Notes: a model not told the origin generated them from the sequence alone. 64,000 nt of DNA from Pseudomonas fluorescens (GCF_902497855.1 NZ_CABVHU010000007.1:124001-188000), one strand, 5' to 3'. Positions 1 to 9,420 are shown, counted from the first letter of the stretch. Made by a program: numbers and translations.

Positions 1-962
1 CCACCCTGGAAAAGGGTGGCGAGCTGCTCTACCTCGCCCGCGCCGAAAAACTCTCGATCGTGGACGGCAAGGTCACTGGCCTGCAATGCGTGGCGATGGA
101 TGAGCGTTGCGTCGCCCCCACAGGCAGGACTATCACGATCAAGGCCCGACATTACGTGCTGGCCGGCGGCGGCATCAACAGCCCGGGGCTGCTGTTGCGC
201 TCCGACGCGCCCGATCCGCACAAGCGCCTGGGCAAACGGACGTTCCTGCACCTGGTCAACATGTCCGCCAGCCTGTTCGAGGAGGTGATCAATCCGTTCT
301 ACGGCGCGCCGCAATCGATCTATTCCGACCATTTCCAGTGGCAGGACGGCACCACCGGCAAGATGTCCTACAAACTGGAGGTGCCACCGCTTCACCCTGC
401 GCTGGCCACGACCCTGCTTGGTGGCTTCGGCAAGGAAAACGCCCGGCACATGGAGCACCTGCCCCACACCCATGCGATGTTGGCGTTACTGCGCGACGGC
501 TTTCACCCCGACAGCCCCGGCGGCAGCGTCGAGTTGCGCGGTGACGGTACGCCAGTGCTCGATTATCAGGTGTCACCTTATGCCTGGGACGGTTTGCGCC
601 GCGCTTTTCACAGCATGGCCGAGATCCAGTTCGCTGGCGGCGCCAAGGCGGTGATGCCCATGCACGCCGACGCTCGCTACGTGAAGACCCTCGCCGAAGT
701 CCGCACGCTGATCGACGGTTTGAGCCTTGAGCTGTATCGCACACGGCTGGGCAGTGCCCATGTGATGGGCGGTTGTGCCATGGGTGAAGATCCGAAAAAC
801 GCCGTAACCGATAGCCTTGGCCGACATCATCAGCTAGGCAATCTGTCGATCCATGACGGCTCGCTATTCCCCACCAGCATTGGGGCAAACCCGCAATTGT
901 CGGTGTACGGGCTGACGGCGCAACTGGCCACTTCCCTGGCCGAACGTTTGAAAAACCCATGA
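1..962 (+). CDS. GMC family oxidoreductase, C-terminal part (5' end outside window)
   Basis: The reading frame is open from the first base of the window to a TGA at 960-962, so the N-terminal FAD-binding half lies upstream. About 319 residues are visible. The stretch YVLAGGGINSPGLLLRSD is the typical GMC segment where FAD contacts follow substrate oxidation. Near the C-terminus GSAHVMGGCAMG carries the conserved active-site His, and NPQLSVYGLTAQLA the second conserved polar residue of GMC_oxred_C. These enzymes oxidise alcohols or sugars with FAD; many Pseudomonas relatives are the large subunit of membrane-bound dehydrogenases. The substrate cannot be told from this part. It lies directly upstream of coaD, as PA0364 does in P. 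aeruginosa (from memory). Confidence 0.85.
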   Translation, partial: TLEKGGELLYLARAEKLSIVDGKVTGLQCVAMDERCVAPTGRTITIKARHYVLAGGGINSPGLLLRSDAPDPHKRLGKRTFLHLVNMSASLFEEVINPFYGAPQSIYSDHFQWQDGTTGKMSYKLEVPPLHPALATTLLGGFGKENARHMEHLPHTHAMLALLRDGFHPDSPGGSVELRGDGTPVLDYQVSPYAWDGLRRAFHSMAEIQFAGGAKAVMPMHADARYVKTLAEVRTLIDGLSLELYRTRLGSAHVMGGCAMGEDPKNAVTDSLGRHHQLGNLSIHDGSLFPTSIGANPQLSVYGLTAQLATSLAERLKNP

Positions 963-990
963 AAAAGGAGAATATTGCGATCGTCTATAG

Positions 991-1557
<567 letters not shown>

Positions 1558-1564
1558 TACTGAA

Positions 1565-1659
1565 CTGTAGGAGCCGGCTTGCTGGCGATCAATGCAACGC
1601 GGTGTACCTGAAACACCGCTTTCGTCGAAACGCCGTCCGCAGCAAGCCGGCTCCTACAG
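1565..1659. repeat. REPIN (inverted pair of REP-A hairpins), GCCGGC/GCTGGC subtype
   Basis: Left arm GTAGGAGCCGGCTTGCTGGC and right arm GCAGCAAGCCGGCTCCTAC face each other across about 55 bases. I use REP-A for the main repeat family in this window, with core GGAGC(N)4TTGC. This copy sits between coaD and the ferredoxin gene. Confidence 0.9.
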
Positions 1660-1714
1660 TACGTCGCACTTGCGTGCACTGCGGGCTCTAATGCGGCACA
1701 ATTGTGCGCATTGA

Positions 1715-2005
<291 letters not shown>

Positions 2006-2032
2006 GCCTGAGGTTTTTGTAGCGCTTGTGCC

Positions 2033-2151
2033 GGCCCCTTCGCGAGCAAGTCGAATCGTCGCACCGCCGCTCCCACAGTGGATGTGTTGTGTTCACACTA
2101 TCGGATTAACAACACAGATCCACTGTGGGAGCGGGCTTGCTCGCGAAGGGG
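2033..2151. repeat. REP-A pair, left arm of the interrupted variant
   Basis: The right arm GTGGGAGCGGGCTTGCTCGC is a complete hairpin. The left arm reads CTTCGCGAGCAAG then TCGAATCGTCGCACCG then CCGCTCCCACAG, so the normal palindrome is opened by a foreign-looking loop. The interior is itself an imperfect inverted repeat (CCACAGTGGAT ... ATCCACTGTGG). Confidence 0.8.
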
Positions 2152-2181
2152 TCATCAGCCACACCAAAGATGTAACTGACC

Positions 2182-2505
2182 TCACTCCCGCTGCTCAAAC
2201 CCCTCCCCGATACACCCCAGGCACCGCACAAACGCCGCTCTCGCCGGGTCCACCACCAGCGCCTGGCCGGCATCGCCAACGCCGCCACCCAGCGCGGTGA
2301 ACGGCAACGACACCACAAACACGCCGGCACCGATCACCGTCGCCGCGACCAGCAAGGGTCGGGCGATCAGTAAATCACCGATCATGGCGTACGCGGGGGG
2401 ATTCTGGATTGTGTAACGCGGGTCGCCGCTACCCGTGTTCGCCGCCAGCACAGGCGCACCGACACTCAGCAACAGAACGACGACAAGGGTTCGAAACAGG
2501 TTCAT
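2182..2505 (-). CDS. Small secreted or membrane protein of unknown function
   Basis: A 107-residue protein starting with a signal-peptide-like segment ([21 protein letters not shown], given here as residues 1-21 only) and carrying one further hydrophobic stretch around residues 48-72 rich in Ala, Val and Gly ([19 protein letters not shown]). The C-terminus has two Cys in [12 protein letters not shown]. Similar short proteins are common in Pseudomonas, often with an unsupported 'multidrug transporter' label; I see nothing to support that. The ATG is preceded by GGACCGTGCC, a weak ribosome binding site. It is transcribed toward the ferredoxin gene and away from mutM's start, on the same strand as mutM. 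Confidence 0.7.
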   Translation of the reverse strand: MNLFRTLVVVLLLSVGAPVLAANTGSGDPRYTIQNPPAYAMIGDLLIARPLLVAATVIGAGVFVVSLPFTALGGGVGDAGQALVVDPARAAFVRCLGCIGEGFEQRE

Positions 2506-2557
2506 GGCACGGTCCTTCGGCTAGACAGTGAGTACTGACTATAGCCCCAAGGGCCTG

Positions 2558-3370
2558 TCAGCTTTGACAACGCGGGCAAAACACGCTGGCACGCTGCCCG
2601 AGTTTGACTTCCCGCAATTGCGTTGCACAGATCTTACAATGCTCGTTACCGCGGCCGTAAACGAACAATTCCTGCTGGAAGTAACCGGGCTGCCCGTCAC
2701 CGCCGATAAAGTCGCGCAATGTGGTGCCGCCGCGCTCGATGGCGTGAGCAAGGATGCGCTTGATCTCTATCGCCAACTTCAGATAGCGCGCCCGGGAAAT
2801 GCTCTTCGCCTCCCGGCGCGGATCGATGCCGGCGGCGAACAGCGCCTCGGTGGCGTAGATATTGCCGACACCGACCACGACCGCGTTGTCCATGATGAAC
2901 GGCTTGACCGCCATGGAACGTGCACGCGACAGCTGAAACAAACGCTCGCCGTCGAACAGGTCGGTCAAGGGTTCCGGCCCCAGGCGAATCAGCAATTGGT
3001 GGTTGAGCGGATCGAGACTCCAGAGCATCGCGCCAAACCGGCGCGGGTCGGTATAACGCAGGGCCAGCCCCGATTCCAGTTCTATGTCCACGTGCTCATG
3101 CTTGGCCGCCGGCATGCCGGCTTCCACCAGACGTAAATTGCCCGACATCCCCAAATGACTGATGAGCGTGCCGACTTCGGCATTGATCAGCAGGTACTTG
3201 GCCCGTCGCTCCACCAACACGATGCGCTGGCCGGACAGCCGCACATCGAGGTCTTCGGGAATCGGCCAGCGCAGACGGCGCTCCCGCACGATGACCCGGC
3301 TGACGCGCTGGCCTTCAAGGTGCGGCGCAATCCCGCGGCGGGTGGTTTCGACTTCCGGCAGTTCAGGCAT
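2558..3370 (-). CDS. mutM: Formamidopyrimidine-DNA glycosylase
   Basis: MutM (Fpg) excises oxidised purines such as 8-oxoguanine and nicks the abasic site, in base excision repair. The N-terminus is [13 protein letters not shown]: Pro2 (the Schiff-base nucleophile) and Glu3 are present. Lys of the KYLL segment near residue 59 matches the conserved catalytic-site lysine. The C-terminus holds the zinc finger CKIC...CPRCQS (C-x2-C-x16-C-x2-C). The 270-residue length is standard. It lies downstream of the HDOD gene on the same strand with a 24-base gap, so the two may be co-transcribed. Confidence 0.97.
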   Translation of the reverse strand: MPELPEVETTRRGIAPHLEGQRVSRVIVRERRLRWPIPEDLDVRLSGQRIVLVERRAKYLLINAEVGTLISHLGMSGNLRLVEAGMPAAKHEHVDIELESGLALRYTDPRRFGAMLWSLDPLNHQLLIRLGPEPLTDLFDGERLFQLSRARSMAVKPFIMDNAVVVGVGNIYATEALFAAGIDPRREAKSISRARYLKLAIEIKRILAHAIERGGTTLRDFIGGDGQPGYFQQELFVYGRGNEHCKICATQLREVKLGQRASVFCPRCQS

Positions 3371-3394
3371 GGGGCTCTCGAATCAGGCGGTCGC

Positions 3395-4264
3395 TCAGCG
3401 GTGTGCGCCGAGGTCGCGAATCGTTTGTTTGAGGGTTTCGAAGTCGTAGTCCGAGAGGCCGACGTAATCGAGAACCAAGGGCCCGATGCTGTTCCACTCG
3501 TGGTCCTCGGTCTGGTTGCCCAGCACCCGATAGGACGCACAGATGTGCTCGGCCATTTTCAGGATCCCCAGCAGGCTTTTCAGCTGGCTGTTGCGCGACG
3601 ATTCATCGGTGAAGATCGCCAAGGCATTGTGATGGTTGGCGATGGCAGCGGTCACGTGCTCCGGCAGGCGCCAGGACTTGGCTGTGTAATAACCGACCAC
3701 TGCGTGGTTAGTGTTGAACATCCGGTTCTCGGTGTCCACCACCCGGCATTCGGCACTGGCATTGGCGTAGGCCTCTTCCAGAACGCTCATGTAGTTCGGG
3801 AAACGCTGGAGCATCAAGGGTACGCCACAATCGTGGAACAGGCCCAGGGCGTACGCTTCATCGCCGGCCTGGGCGCCGATGCGCTTGGCCAGGGTCAGGC
3901 AGGTCATCGCCACGTCCTGGGCGGTGTCCCAGAAACGGTTCAGGGTGACGATGGTGTCGTCATTCATTTCGCCTTTGATCGACTGCGCGTTGATCAGATT
4001 GATGATCGAACGGCTGCCCAACAGATTCACCGCCCGCTGGATCGAGGCGATCTTGTTGCTCAAGCCGTAATACGGCGAGTTGACGATTTTCAGTAAAGAG
4101 CCAGAGAGGCCGGGGTCTTGGGAGATCAACTTGGCGATCACGTCCAGATCCGGGTCGGGCATATACTGCTCCATCTGCAAATCCACCATGATTTGCGGTT
4201 GGGCCGGCACGCTGATGCCTTGCAGGGACTGTCGGATCTGTTCAGTGGTCAGCTCTTGGAACAT
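3395..4264 (-). CDS. HDOD domain protein
   Basis: A 289-residue protein that is almost entirely one HDOD domain. This HD-related fold usually lacks nucleotide hydrolysis and acts as a signalling scaffold. Typical HDOD features are ISQDPGLSGSLLKIVNSPYYG (residues about 44-64, shown only in part here by DPGLSGSLLKIVNS), IASIQRAVNLLG, and LFHDCGVPLML. There is no GGDEF, EAL or receiver domain attached. A NHHNALA segment follows, as in the family. Target unknown. The ATG at 4264 is followed immediately by the FQELTTEQIR start; upstream sequence is a spacer with a REPIN. Confidence 0.85.
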   Translation of the reverse strand: MFQELTTEQIRQSLQGISVPAQPQIMVDLQMEQYMPDPDLDVIAKLISQDPGLSGSLLKIVNSPYYGLSNKIASIQRAVNLLGSRSIINLINAQSIKGEMNDDTIVTLNRFWDTAQDVAMTCLTLAKRIGAQAGDEAYALGLFHDCGVPLMLQRFPNYMSVLEEAYANASAECRVVDTENRMFNTNHAVVGYYTAKSWRLPEHVTAAIANHHNALAIFTDESSRNSQLKSLLGILKMAEHICASYRVLGNQTEDHEWNSIGPLVLDYVGLSDYDFETLKQTIRDLGAHR

Positions 4265-4370
4265 AAATACGCACTCAGGGTCAGGTGGTAATTCTAACCG
4301 TTATGAAGTTGGATCCGACATACCGGAGGGCCAATCGCAGGAACTTACAGTCGGCGTAGCGTTTGAAATC

Positions 4371-4464
4371 GCTTCGCTGGCAAGCCAGCTCCTACATGAT
4401 CGCCGGCGTACCGATGAATTGTGGTCAACACAAAACCCTGTAGGAGCTGGCTTGCCAGCGAAGG
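4371..4464. repeat. REPIN, REP-A TGGC/CCAGC subtype
   Basis: Left arm CTTCGCTGGCAAGCCAGCTC and right arm GTAGGAGCTGGCTTGCCAGC are exact complements in their cores. The 281-base gap between the HDOD and methyltransferase genes contains this element and little else that I can recognise. Confidence 0.9.
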
Positions 4465-4545
4465 CGTCTTCCGCGTTTCATCGCCACCCAGCCCGCCATC
4501 ACCCTCAACACGCTATACTCCCGCTCTTTTTTCCGGAGCGACGTC

Positions 4546-5742
4546 ATGTCCCTGCCTAGCCTGCGCCTCAAAGCCAACGCCGACCGACGCCTGCGAAACG
4601 GTCACCTGTGGGTCTACAGCAACGAAATCGATGTCGCCGCCACGCCGTTGCACGGTTTCAAGGCCGGTGACCAGGCGATCCTCGAAGCCGCCAGCGGCAA
4701 GCCGCTGGGCATCGTAGCCATGAGCCCGAACAACCTGATCTGCGCCCGCCTGCTGTCGCGCGACATCAAGTTGCCGCTGGACAAATCGCTGCTGGTGCAC
4801 CGCCTGAACGTGGCCCTGTCCCTGCGCGAGCGCCTGTTCGACAAGCCGTTCTACCGCCTGGTCTACGGCGATTCCGACCTGCTGCCAGGCCTGGTGGTCG
4901 ACCGTTTCGGCGACATCCTGGTGGTCCAGATTGCTTCGGCGACCATGGAAGCCCATAAAGAAGACGTGATCGCGGCGCTGACTCAAGTCATCAAGCCAAG
5001 CGGCATTCTGTTCAAGAACGATTCCGCCGCACGCGATGCCGAAGGCCTCAACCGCTACGTCGAAACCGTGTTCGGCCTGGTGCCGGAGTGGGTCGCGCTG
5101 GAAGAGAACGGCGTGAAATTCGAAGCGCCCGTCATCCAGGGCCAGAAGACCGGCTGGTTTTATGATCACCGCATGAACCGCGCACGCCTGGCTCCCTATG
5201 CCAAAGGCAAACGCGTACTGGACCTGTACAGCTACATCGGCGGCTGGGGCGTGCAAGCCGCCGCATTCGGCGCCAGTGAAGTGTTCTGCGTCGACGCTTC
5301 CGCCTTCGCCCTCGACGGTGTCGAGCGCAATGCCGCGCTGAACGGCTTCGCCGAGAAGATGACCTGCATCGAAGGCGACGTGTTCGAAGCCCTGAAAGAA
5401 CTGAAAGCCAGCGAAGAACGCTTCGACGTCATCGTCGCCGATCCTCCTGCCTTCATCAAACGCAAGAAAGACATGAAGAACGGCGAAGGCGCCTACCGCC
5501 GCCTGAACGAGCAAGCCATGCGCCTGCTCAGCAAGGACGGCATCCTGATCAGCGCTTCGTGCTCGATGCACCTGCCGGAAGACGATCTGCAAAACATCCT
5601 GCTGACCAGCGCCCGTCACCTGGACCGCAACATCCAGATGCTCGAGCGTGGCGGCCAGGGGCCGGATCATCCGGTGCATCCGGCGATTGCCGAGACTCGT
5701 TACATCAAGAGCATCACCTGCCGGTTGCTGCCAAACAGCTAA
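4546..5742 (+). CDS. rlmI: Class I SAM-dependent rRNA (cytosine-5) methyltransferase, RlmI type
   Basis: RlmI methylates C1962 of 23S rRNA using S-adenosylmethionine. The 398-residue protein has an N-terminal PUA domain (residues about 1-80, with RRLRNGHLWVYSNEI), a middle beta-rich domain, and a Rossmann methyltransferase domain from about residue 220. Visible motifs are VLDLYSYIGGWGVQAA (SAM binding), VADPPAF (motif IV, family form xDPP) and SASCSMHL, whose Cys is the expected catalytic residue. The ATG at 4546 follows a CCGGAGCGACGTC ribosome binding site. It stands alone, flanked by REPINs on both sides. P. aeruginosa has an equivalent gene; substrate assignment rests on family. Confidence 0.88.
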   Translation: MSLPSLRLKANADRRLRNGHLWVYSNEIDVAATPLHGFKAGDQAILEAASGKPLGIVAMSPNNLICARLLSRDIKLPLDKSLLVHRLNVALSLRERLFDKPFYRLVYGDSDLLPGLVVDRFGDILVVQIASATMEAHKEDVIAALTQVIKPSGILFKNDSAARDAEGLNRYVETVFGLVPEWVALEENGVKFEAPVIQGQKTGWFYDHRMNRARLAPYAKGKRVLDLYSYIGGWGVQAAAFGASEVFCVDASAFALDGVERNAALNGFAEKMTCIEGDVFEALKELKASEERFDVIVADPPAFIKRKKDMKNGEGAYRRLNEQAMRLLSKDGILISASCSMHLPEDDLQNILLTSARHLDRNIQMLERGGQGPDHPVHPAIAETRYIKSITCRLLPNS

Positions 5743-5756
5743 AACCAAAAAAACAC

Positions 5757-5856
5757 TGTAGGAGCGAGCTTGCTCGCGATGGACTCCAACGATAACGCTG
5801 GATGCCTGACACCCCGCGTCGTCTGTTCGCTTTTCGCGAGCAAGCTCGCTCCTACA
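5757..5856. repeat. REPIN flanking the RAYT gene, upstream copy
   Basis: Arms GTAGGAGCGAGCTTGCTCGC and GCGAGCAAGCTCGCTCCTAC. The interior GATGGACTCCAACGATAACG continues to GCCTGACACCCCGCG and is almost the same as that of the copy downstream of the RAYT gene. Confidence 0.92.
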
Positions 5857-5947
5857 AGTCCATGACATATCCAGAACTACTGTCACAGCGACAACCGCCA
5901 ATCCCGCATCTACCGTTTCTCCTCACATCTCGGAAGAGGACAACGGA

Positions 5948-6406
5948 ATGTCCAGCACGCCAAAAGCCCATTGTTTACGAACCGGTCGTTACGCTGAACA
6001 CGGTCGTATCTATCTACTAACTGCTGTTACTCATAAAAGACAACCGGCCTTCAAGGATTGGCGCATTGGTCGGTTAGTGGTGAACGAGTTCAGAAGGGCT
6101 CAGGAAGCTGGCAATGTTACTTCCCTGTCCTGGGTGGTCATGCCGGATCACTTTCACTGGCTGGTTGAGCTGCATAACGGGGATTTGCCGAAACTGATGC
6201 AAGTCACCAAATCCCGCAGTGCGCGCTTCATCAATAACGAACGAGGCTTCTCAGCGCCCGTTTGGCAAAAGGGCTACTTCGATCGCGCCCTGCGTCGAGA
6301 GGACGATCTGAAAACGGTGGCTCGGTATATCGTTGCCAATCCATTGCGAGCCGGGTTAGTCGAGCATATCGGCCATTATCCGCTGTGGGATGCCATCTGG
6401 ATCTGA
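5948..6406 (+). CDS. REP-associated tyrosine transposase (RAYT, Y1/HUH type)
   Basis: A 152-residue single-domain protein of the TnpA_REP family. The metal-binding HUH motif is in VMPDHFHWLVEL (residues about 62-73), with the hydrophobic pairs around H-F-H. QVTKSRSARFINNERG and VWQKGYFDRALR follow; the Tyr in KGYFDRALRREDD (about residue 115) is the likely nucleophile. The tail VARYIVANPLRAGLV is the family's conserved end. Related RAYTs bind and cleave REP hairpin DNA and are thought to drive REPIN spread (family knowledge). Two REPINs with almost the same interior sit 90 bases upstream and 12 bases downstream, the expected RAYT arrangement. The ATG at 5948 follows GAGGACAACGGA. Confidence 0.93.
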   Translation: MSSTPKAHCLRTGRYAEHGRIYLLTAVTHKRQPAFKDWRIGRLVVNEFRRAQEAGNVTSLSWVVMPDHFHWLVELHNGDLPKLMQVTKSRSARFINNERGFSAPVWQKGYFDRALRREDDLKTVARYIVANPLRAGLVEHIGHYPLWDAIWI

Positions 6407-6417
6407 AACACCCCCAT

Positions 6418-6519
6418 TGTAGGAGCGAGCTCGCTCGCGATGGTCTTCAACGATAACGCTGGAAGCCTGACACCCCGCGGCGCTCTCAGGATTTTCGCGA
6501 GCAAGCTCGCTCCTACAGG
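6418..6519. repeat. REPIN flanking the RAYT gene, downstream copy
   Basis: Arms GTAGGAGCGAGCTCGCTCGC and GCGAGCAAGCTCGCTCCTAC; one arm has a CTTG to CTCG change. Interior GATGGTCTTCAACGATAACG then GCCTGACACCCCGCG matches the upstream copy. Confidence 0.92.
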
Positions 6520-6722
6520 CATTCCCTCCTGACGCCAGCCGTGTAGAATCGCCACATTCATCGCCAGTCATCCCCCGGCGGGTTTATGAGCTCAAGCTGA
6601 AGCGCGCGGCGATCCCGCAAAGTTATCGGCAAACATCAGGACACACGGCCATTTCCGGTGTTCCAGACGTCAATAGAAGCTCACTTCCCTTTTGATACCT
6701 GATTAGCCGCCCGGAGTGCTTC
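6520..6722. other. ilvD upstream region, no gene seen
   Basis: About 200 bases between the RAYT-flanking REPIN and ilvD. I see no convincing coding frame, no leader peptide rich in Ile/Val/Leu codons and no strong attenuator hairpin. A TAGAAT hexamer near 6544 could be a -10 element but lacks a good -35 partner. The ilvD ATG is preceded by CCCGGAGTGCTTC, a good ribosome binding site. Confidence 0.4.
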
Positions 6723-8564
6723 ATGCCTGATTACCGCTCGAAAACATCCACCCACGGCCGCAACATGGCCGGTGCCCGCGCATTGTGGCGCGCCACGGGG
6801 ATGAAAGATGACGACTTCAAAAAGCCGATCATCGCCATTTCCAACTCCTTCACCCAGTTCGTACCGGGCCATGTGCACCTCAAGGACCTGGGCCAACTGG
6901 TCGCACGCGAAATCGAACGCGCCGGCGGTGTAGCGAAAGAATTCAACACCATCGCCGTGGATGACGGCATCGCCATGGGCCACGACGGCATGCTGTATTC
7001 GCTGCCGAGCCGCGAGATCATCGCCGACTCCGTCGAGTACATGGTCAACGCCCACTGCGCCGATGCCATTGTCTGCATCTCCAACTGCGACAAGATCACC
7101 CCTGGCATGCTGATGGCTGCGTTGCGCCTGAACATCCCGGTGATTTTCGTTTCCGGCGGCCCGATGGAAGCCGGCAAGACCAAACTGGCCAGCCACGGTC
7201 TCGACCTGGTCGACGCCATGGTGATCGCCGCCGACTCCAGCGCTTCTGACGAGAAGGTTGCAGAGTACGAGCGTAGCGCCTGCCCGACTTGCGGTTCGTG
7301 CTCCGGCATGTTCACCGCCAACTCGATGAACTGCCTGGTTGAAGCCCTCGGCCTGGCATTGCCGGGCAACGGTTCGACCCTGGCCACCCACAGCGACCGC
7401 GAGCAACTGTTCCTGCAGGCCGGCCGCACCATCGTCGAGCTGTGCAAGCGTTACTACACCGACAACGATGAGTCGGTGTTGCCGCGCAACATCGCCAATT
7501 TCAAGGCGTTCGAAAACGCCATGACCCTGGACATCGCCATGGGCGGTTCCACCAACACCATCCTGCACTTGCTGGCCGCGGCCCAGGAAGCCGAGATCGA
7601 TTTCGACCTGCGCGACATCGACCGTCTCTCCCGTCACGTGCCGCAACTGTGCAAAGTCGCGCCGAACATCCAGAAGTACCACATGGAAGACGTGCACCGC
7701 GCCGGCGGGATCTTCAGCATCCTCGGCTCGCTGGCCCGTGGCGGCCTGCTGCACACCGACCTGCCGACCGTGCACAGCAAGACCCTGGCCGAAGGCATCG
7801 CCAAGTGGGACATCACCCAGACCGACGACGAAGCGGTGCATCACTTCTTCAAGGCCGGCCCGGCGGGCATCCCGACGCAAACCGCGTTCAGCCAGTCGAC
7901 CCGTTGGGAGACCCTGGACGACGACCGTGAAAACGGCTGCATCCGCAGTGTCGAACACGCTTACTCGAAAGAAGGCGGCCTGGCCGTTCTGTACGGCAAC
8001 ATCGCGCTGGACGGCTGCGTGGTGAAAACCGCCGGCGTCGACGAGTCGATCCATGTGTTCGAAGGCAACGCCAAGATCTTCGAAAGCCAGGACAGCGCCG
8101 TACGCGGCATCCTCGCGGATGAAGTGAAGGCCGGCGACATCGTGATCATCCGTTACGAAGGCCCGAAAGGCGGCCCGGGCATGCAGGAAATGCTGTACCC
8201 GACGTCGTATCTGAAATCCAAAGGTCTGGGCAAAGCCTGCGCATTACTCACTGACGGCCGCTTCTCCGGCGGCACCTCGGGCCTGTCCATCGGCCATGCT
8301 TCGCCGGAAGCGGCTGCTGGCGGTGCGATCGGTCTGGTGCAGGACGGCGACAAGGTGTTGATCGACATTCCGAATCGTTCGATCAACCTGTTGATCAGCG
8401 ATGAAGAGATGGCTGGGCGTCGGGCTGAGCAGGATCAGAAAGGCTGGAAGCCGGTGGAGAAGCGTCCACGTAAGGTGACTACCGCGTTGAAGGCCTATGC
8501 TCTGTTGGCCACCAGTGCCGACAAGGGTGCGGTGCGTAACAAGGCGATGCTTGATGGGCTGTAA
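6723..8564 (+). CDS. ilvD: Dihydroxy-acid dehydratase
   Basis: IlvD dehydrates 2,3-dihydroxy-isovalerate and -methylvalerate to the 2-keto acids of valine and isoleucine synthesis, using an Fe-S cluster and Mg2+. The protein is 613 residues, the usual length of the E. coli-type enzyme. Cluster cysteines lie in [12 protein letters not shown] and [20 protein letters not shown]; Mg-binding acidic residues precede them in [13 protein letters not shown]. The C-terminal signature [20 protein letters not shown] is complete and includes the catalytic Ser region. It is followed by a clear terminator at 8583-8617, so it is probably monocistronic. ilvA lies about 24 kb away in the same window. Confidence 0.98.
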   Translation: MPDYRSKTSTHGRNMAGARALWRATGMKDDDFKKPIIAISNSFTQFVPGHVHLKDLGQLVAREIERAGGVAKEFNTIAVDDGIAMGHDGMLYSLPSREIIADSVEYMVNAHCADAIVCISNCDKITPGMLMAALRLNIPVIFVSGGPMEAGKTKLASHGLDLVDAMVIAADSSASDEKVAEYERSACPTCGSCSGMFTANSMNCLVEALGLALPGNGSTLATHSDREQLFLQAGRTIVELCKRYYTDNDESVLPRNIANFKAFENAMTLDIAMGGSTNTILHLLAAAQEAEIDFDLRDIDRLSRHVPQLCKVAPNIQKYHMEDVHRAGGIFSILGSLARGGLLHTDLPTVHSKTLAEGIAKWDITQTDDEAVHHFFKAGPAGIPTQTAFSQSTRWETLDDDRENGCIRSVEHAYSKEGGLAVLYGNIALDGCVVKTAGVDESIHVFEGNAKIFESQDSAVRGILADEVKAGDIVIIRYEGPKGGPGMQEMLYPTSYLKSKGLGKACALLTDGRFSGGTSGLSIGHASPEAAAGGAIGLVQDGDKVLIDIPNRSINLLISDEEMAGRRAEQDQKGWKPVEKRPRKVTTALKAYALLATSADKGAVRNKAMLDGL

Positions 8565-8582
8565 GCGTTAACCATCGAACAT

Positions 8583-8617
8583 AAAAATGCCCCGCCAAGT
8601 GCGGGGCATTTTTGTTT
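8583..8617 (+). terminator. Rho-independent terminator of ilvD
   Basis: AAAAATGCCCCGC, loop CAAGT, GCGGGGCATTTTT, then TGTTT. The stem is a perfect 13-base match including the A/T tract, located 19 bases after the ilvD stop codon. Confidence 0.93.
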
Positions 8618-8629
8618 GCATCTATCTCT

Positions 8630-8744
8630 TGTAGGAGCGAGCTTGCTCCGGGCGGCGTTCCGACGATGGTCGTGAACGATGACGCGTACTATCTGATTTA
8701 ACGCGTCGTCCTTGCGGCCTTCGCGAGCAAGCTCGCTCCTACAG
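8630..8744. repeat. REPIN with damaged left arm
   Basis: Right arm GCGAGCAAGCTCGCTCCTAC is intact. The left arm GTAGGAGCGAGCTTGCTCCG loses the end of the palindrome, and the interior GATGGTCGTGAACGATGACG appears shifted about 22 bases inward relative to other copies. Confidence 0.8.
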
Positions 8745-8772
8745 TGAGCATCGTCTCTGACGATCTTTTGCG

Positions 8773-9060
8773 TTAATCCTGCGGGTCGAGGTTATCCAGC
8801 GCTTGGTTCACTGCCAGCTCGCCCAGCATGATGACTTGGGCAATTCCCAGCATCGTGCTGCGCTGAGAGCCTTCCAGCAGGCCGGCGAAATCGCTGGCCA
8901 TGACATTGGCCGAGGCGAGGGATTCGCAGGCGTGGGCCAACAGGGTTTCGGTGTCGAGGCCAGGGGCGATGACGAATGTTCGGCTGGGTTTTCGTGGGGT
9001 GGCGTTGATGTGGGCTGACAGGTTGTCGGTATTTGGGGGATCGGGGGTAATTTTGAGCAT
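8773..9060 (-). CDS. Small DUF6124/DUF3077-type protein
   Basis: A 95-residue protein with the Pseudomonas-specific layout MLKITPDPP at the start, a Pro/Arg/Lys linker, then TFVIAPGLDTETLLAHACES and LASANVMASDFAGLLEGSQR, and a C-terminal helix IMLGELAVNQALDNL. This matches the small paralogous families I know as DUF6124 (or DUF3077-like); no biochemical role is known to me. The start ATG is at 9060-9058 with AAGGAG eight bases upstream. That ribosome binding site can pair with two alternative upstream segments (see 9068-9181), so translation may be controlled by RNA structure. Confidence 0.75.
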   Translation of the reverse strand: MLKITPDPPNTDNLSAHINATPRKPSRTFVIAPGLDTETLLAHACESLASANVMASDFAGLLEGSQRSTMLGIAQVIMLGELAVNQALDNLDPQD

Positions 9061-9067
9061 AAATAAA

Positions 9068-9420
9068 ACTCCTTACACCATAAGACAAGGAGCCATCACC
9101 CTCGCTACCAAACGAATGTATGGTCAGCCCATCTCATTAAGGTGGCGGCCATGCGCAGGTTGGTAGACCGGGGTGTAAGGAAACCGGCGCGCCCGAAAGC
9201 GCCCTGTGCATGACCACCATAAAAGCAGAGACGCAAGAACGTCTGCAAATCATGATGCTTTGCACCCTACACAGCCGGGCTACCAAACCCGATCGCTGAT
9301 GTTCAACGACTGGTAGACGGTAGAGTCCGAGGGCAAGGCGCACAAGTCGGCGAATTCTGAAGTAGTCGTAGTCCCTTACGCAAGAACGTGCAGGTTGCGA
9401 CTGTAGGAAGAAGTTGATCA
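9068..9420 (-). promoter_or_regulatory. Structured 5' region of the DUF6124-type gene, possible translational switch
   Basis: Read on the minus strand, the ribosome binding site AAGGAG (9074-9069) can pair locally with CTCCTT (9092-9087) across a 12-base loop. Alternatively TCCTTACACC (9181-9172) is a perfect 10-base complement of GGTGTAAGGA (9079-9070). The two pairings exclude one another. Farther upstream are hairpins GCAGACG/CGTCTCTGC (near 9223-9245), GGGCGC/GCGCGCC (near 9186-9204) and GGGTTTGGTAGCCC (near 9277-9290). No convincing gene overlaps; a 94-codon open frame exists but has no ribosome binding site or recognisable domain. Whether this is a leader or a separate small RNA is unknown. 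Confidence 0.5.

Noticed and set aside
3155..4096. Long plus-strand open frame of over 300 codons opposite mutM and the HDOD gene
   Set aside because: It is antisense to two genes with clear motifs, its translation is compositionally odd (many His/Gln/Arg) and it lacks a ribosome binding site. Shadow of high-G+C coding DNA.
5948..6406. RAYT gene as part of a complete insertion sequence
   Set aside because: No terminal inverted repeats or target duplications beyond the REPINs are seen; RAYTs are single-copy, non-IS-like genes.
8583..8744. The terminator and REPIN after ilvD as one attenuator
   Set aside because: The terminator is downstream of the stop codon and complete on its own; the REPIN is a separate element of the dispersed family.
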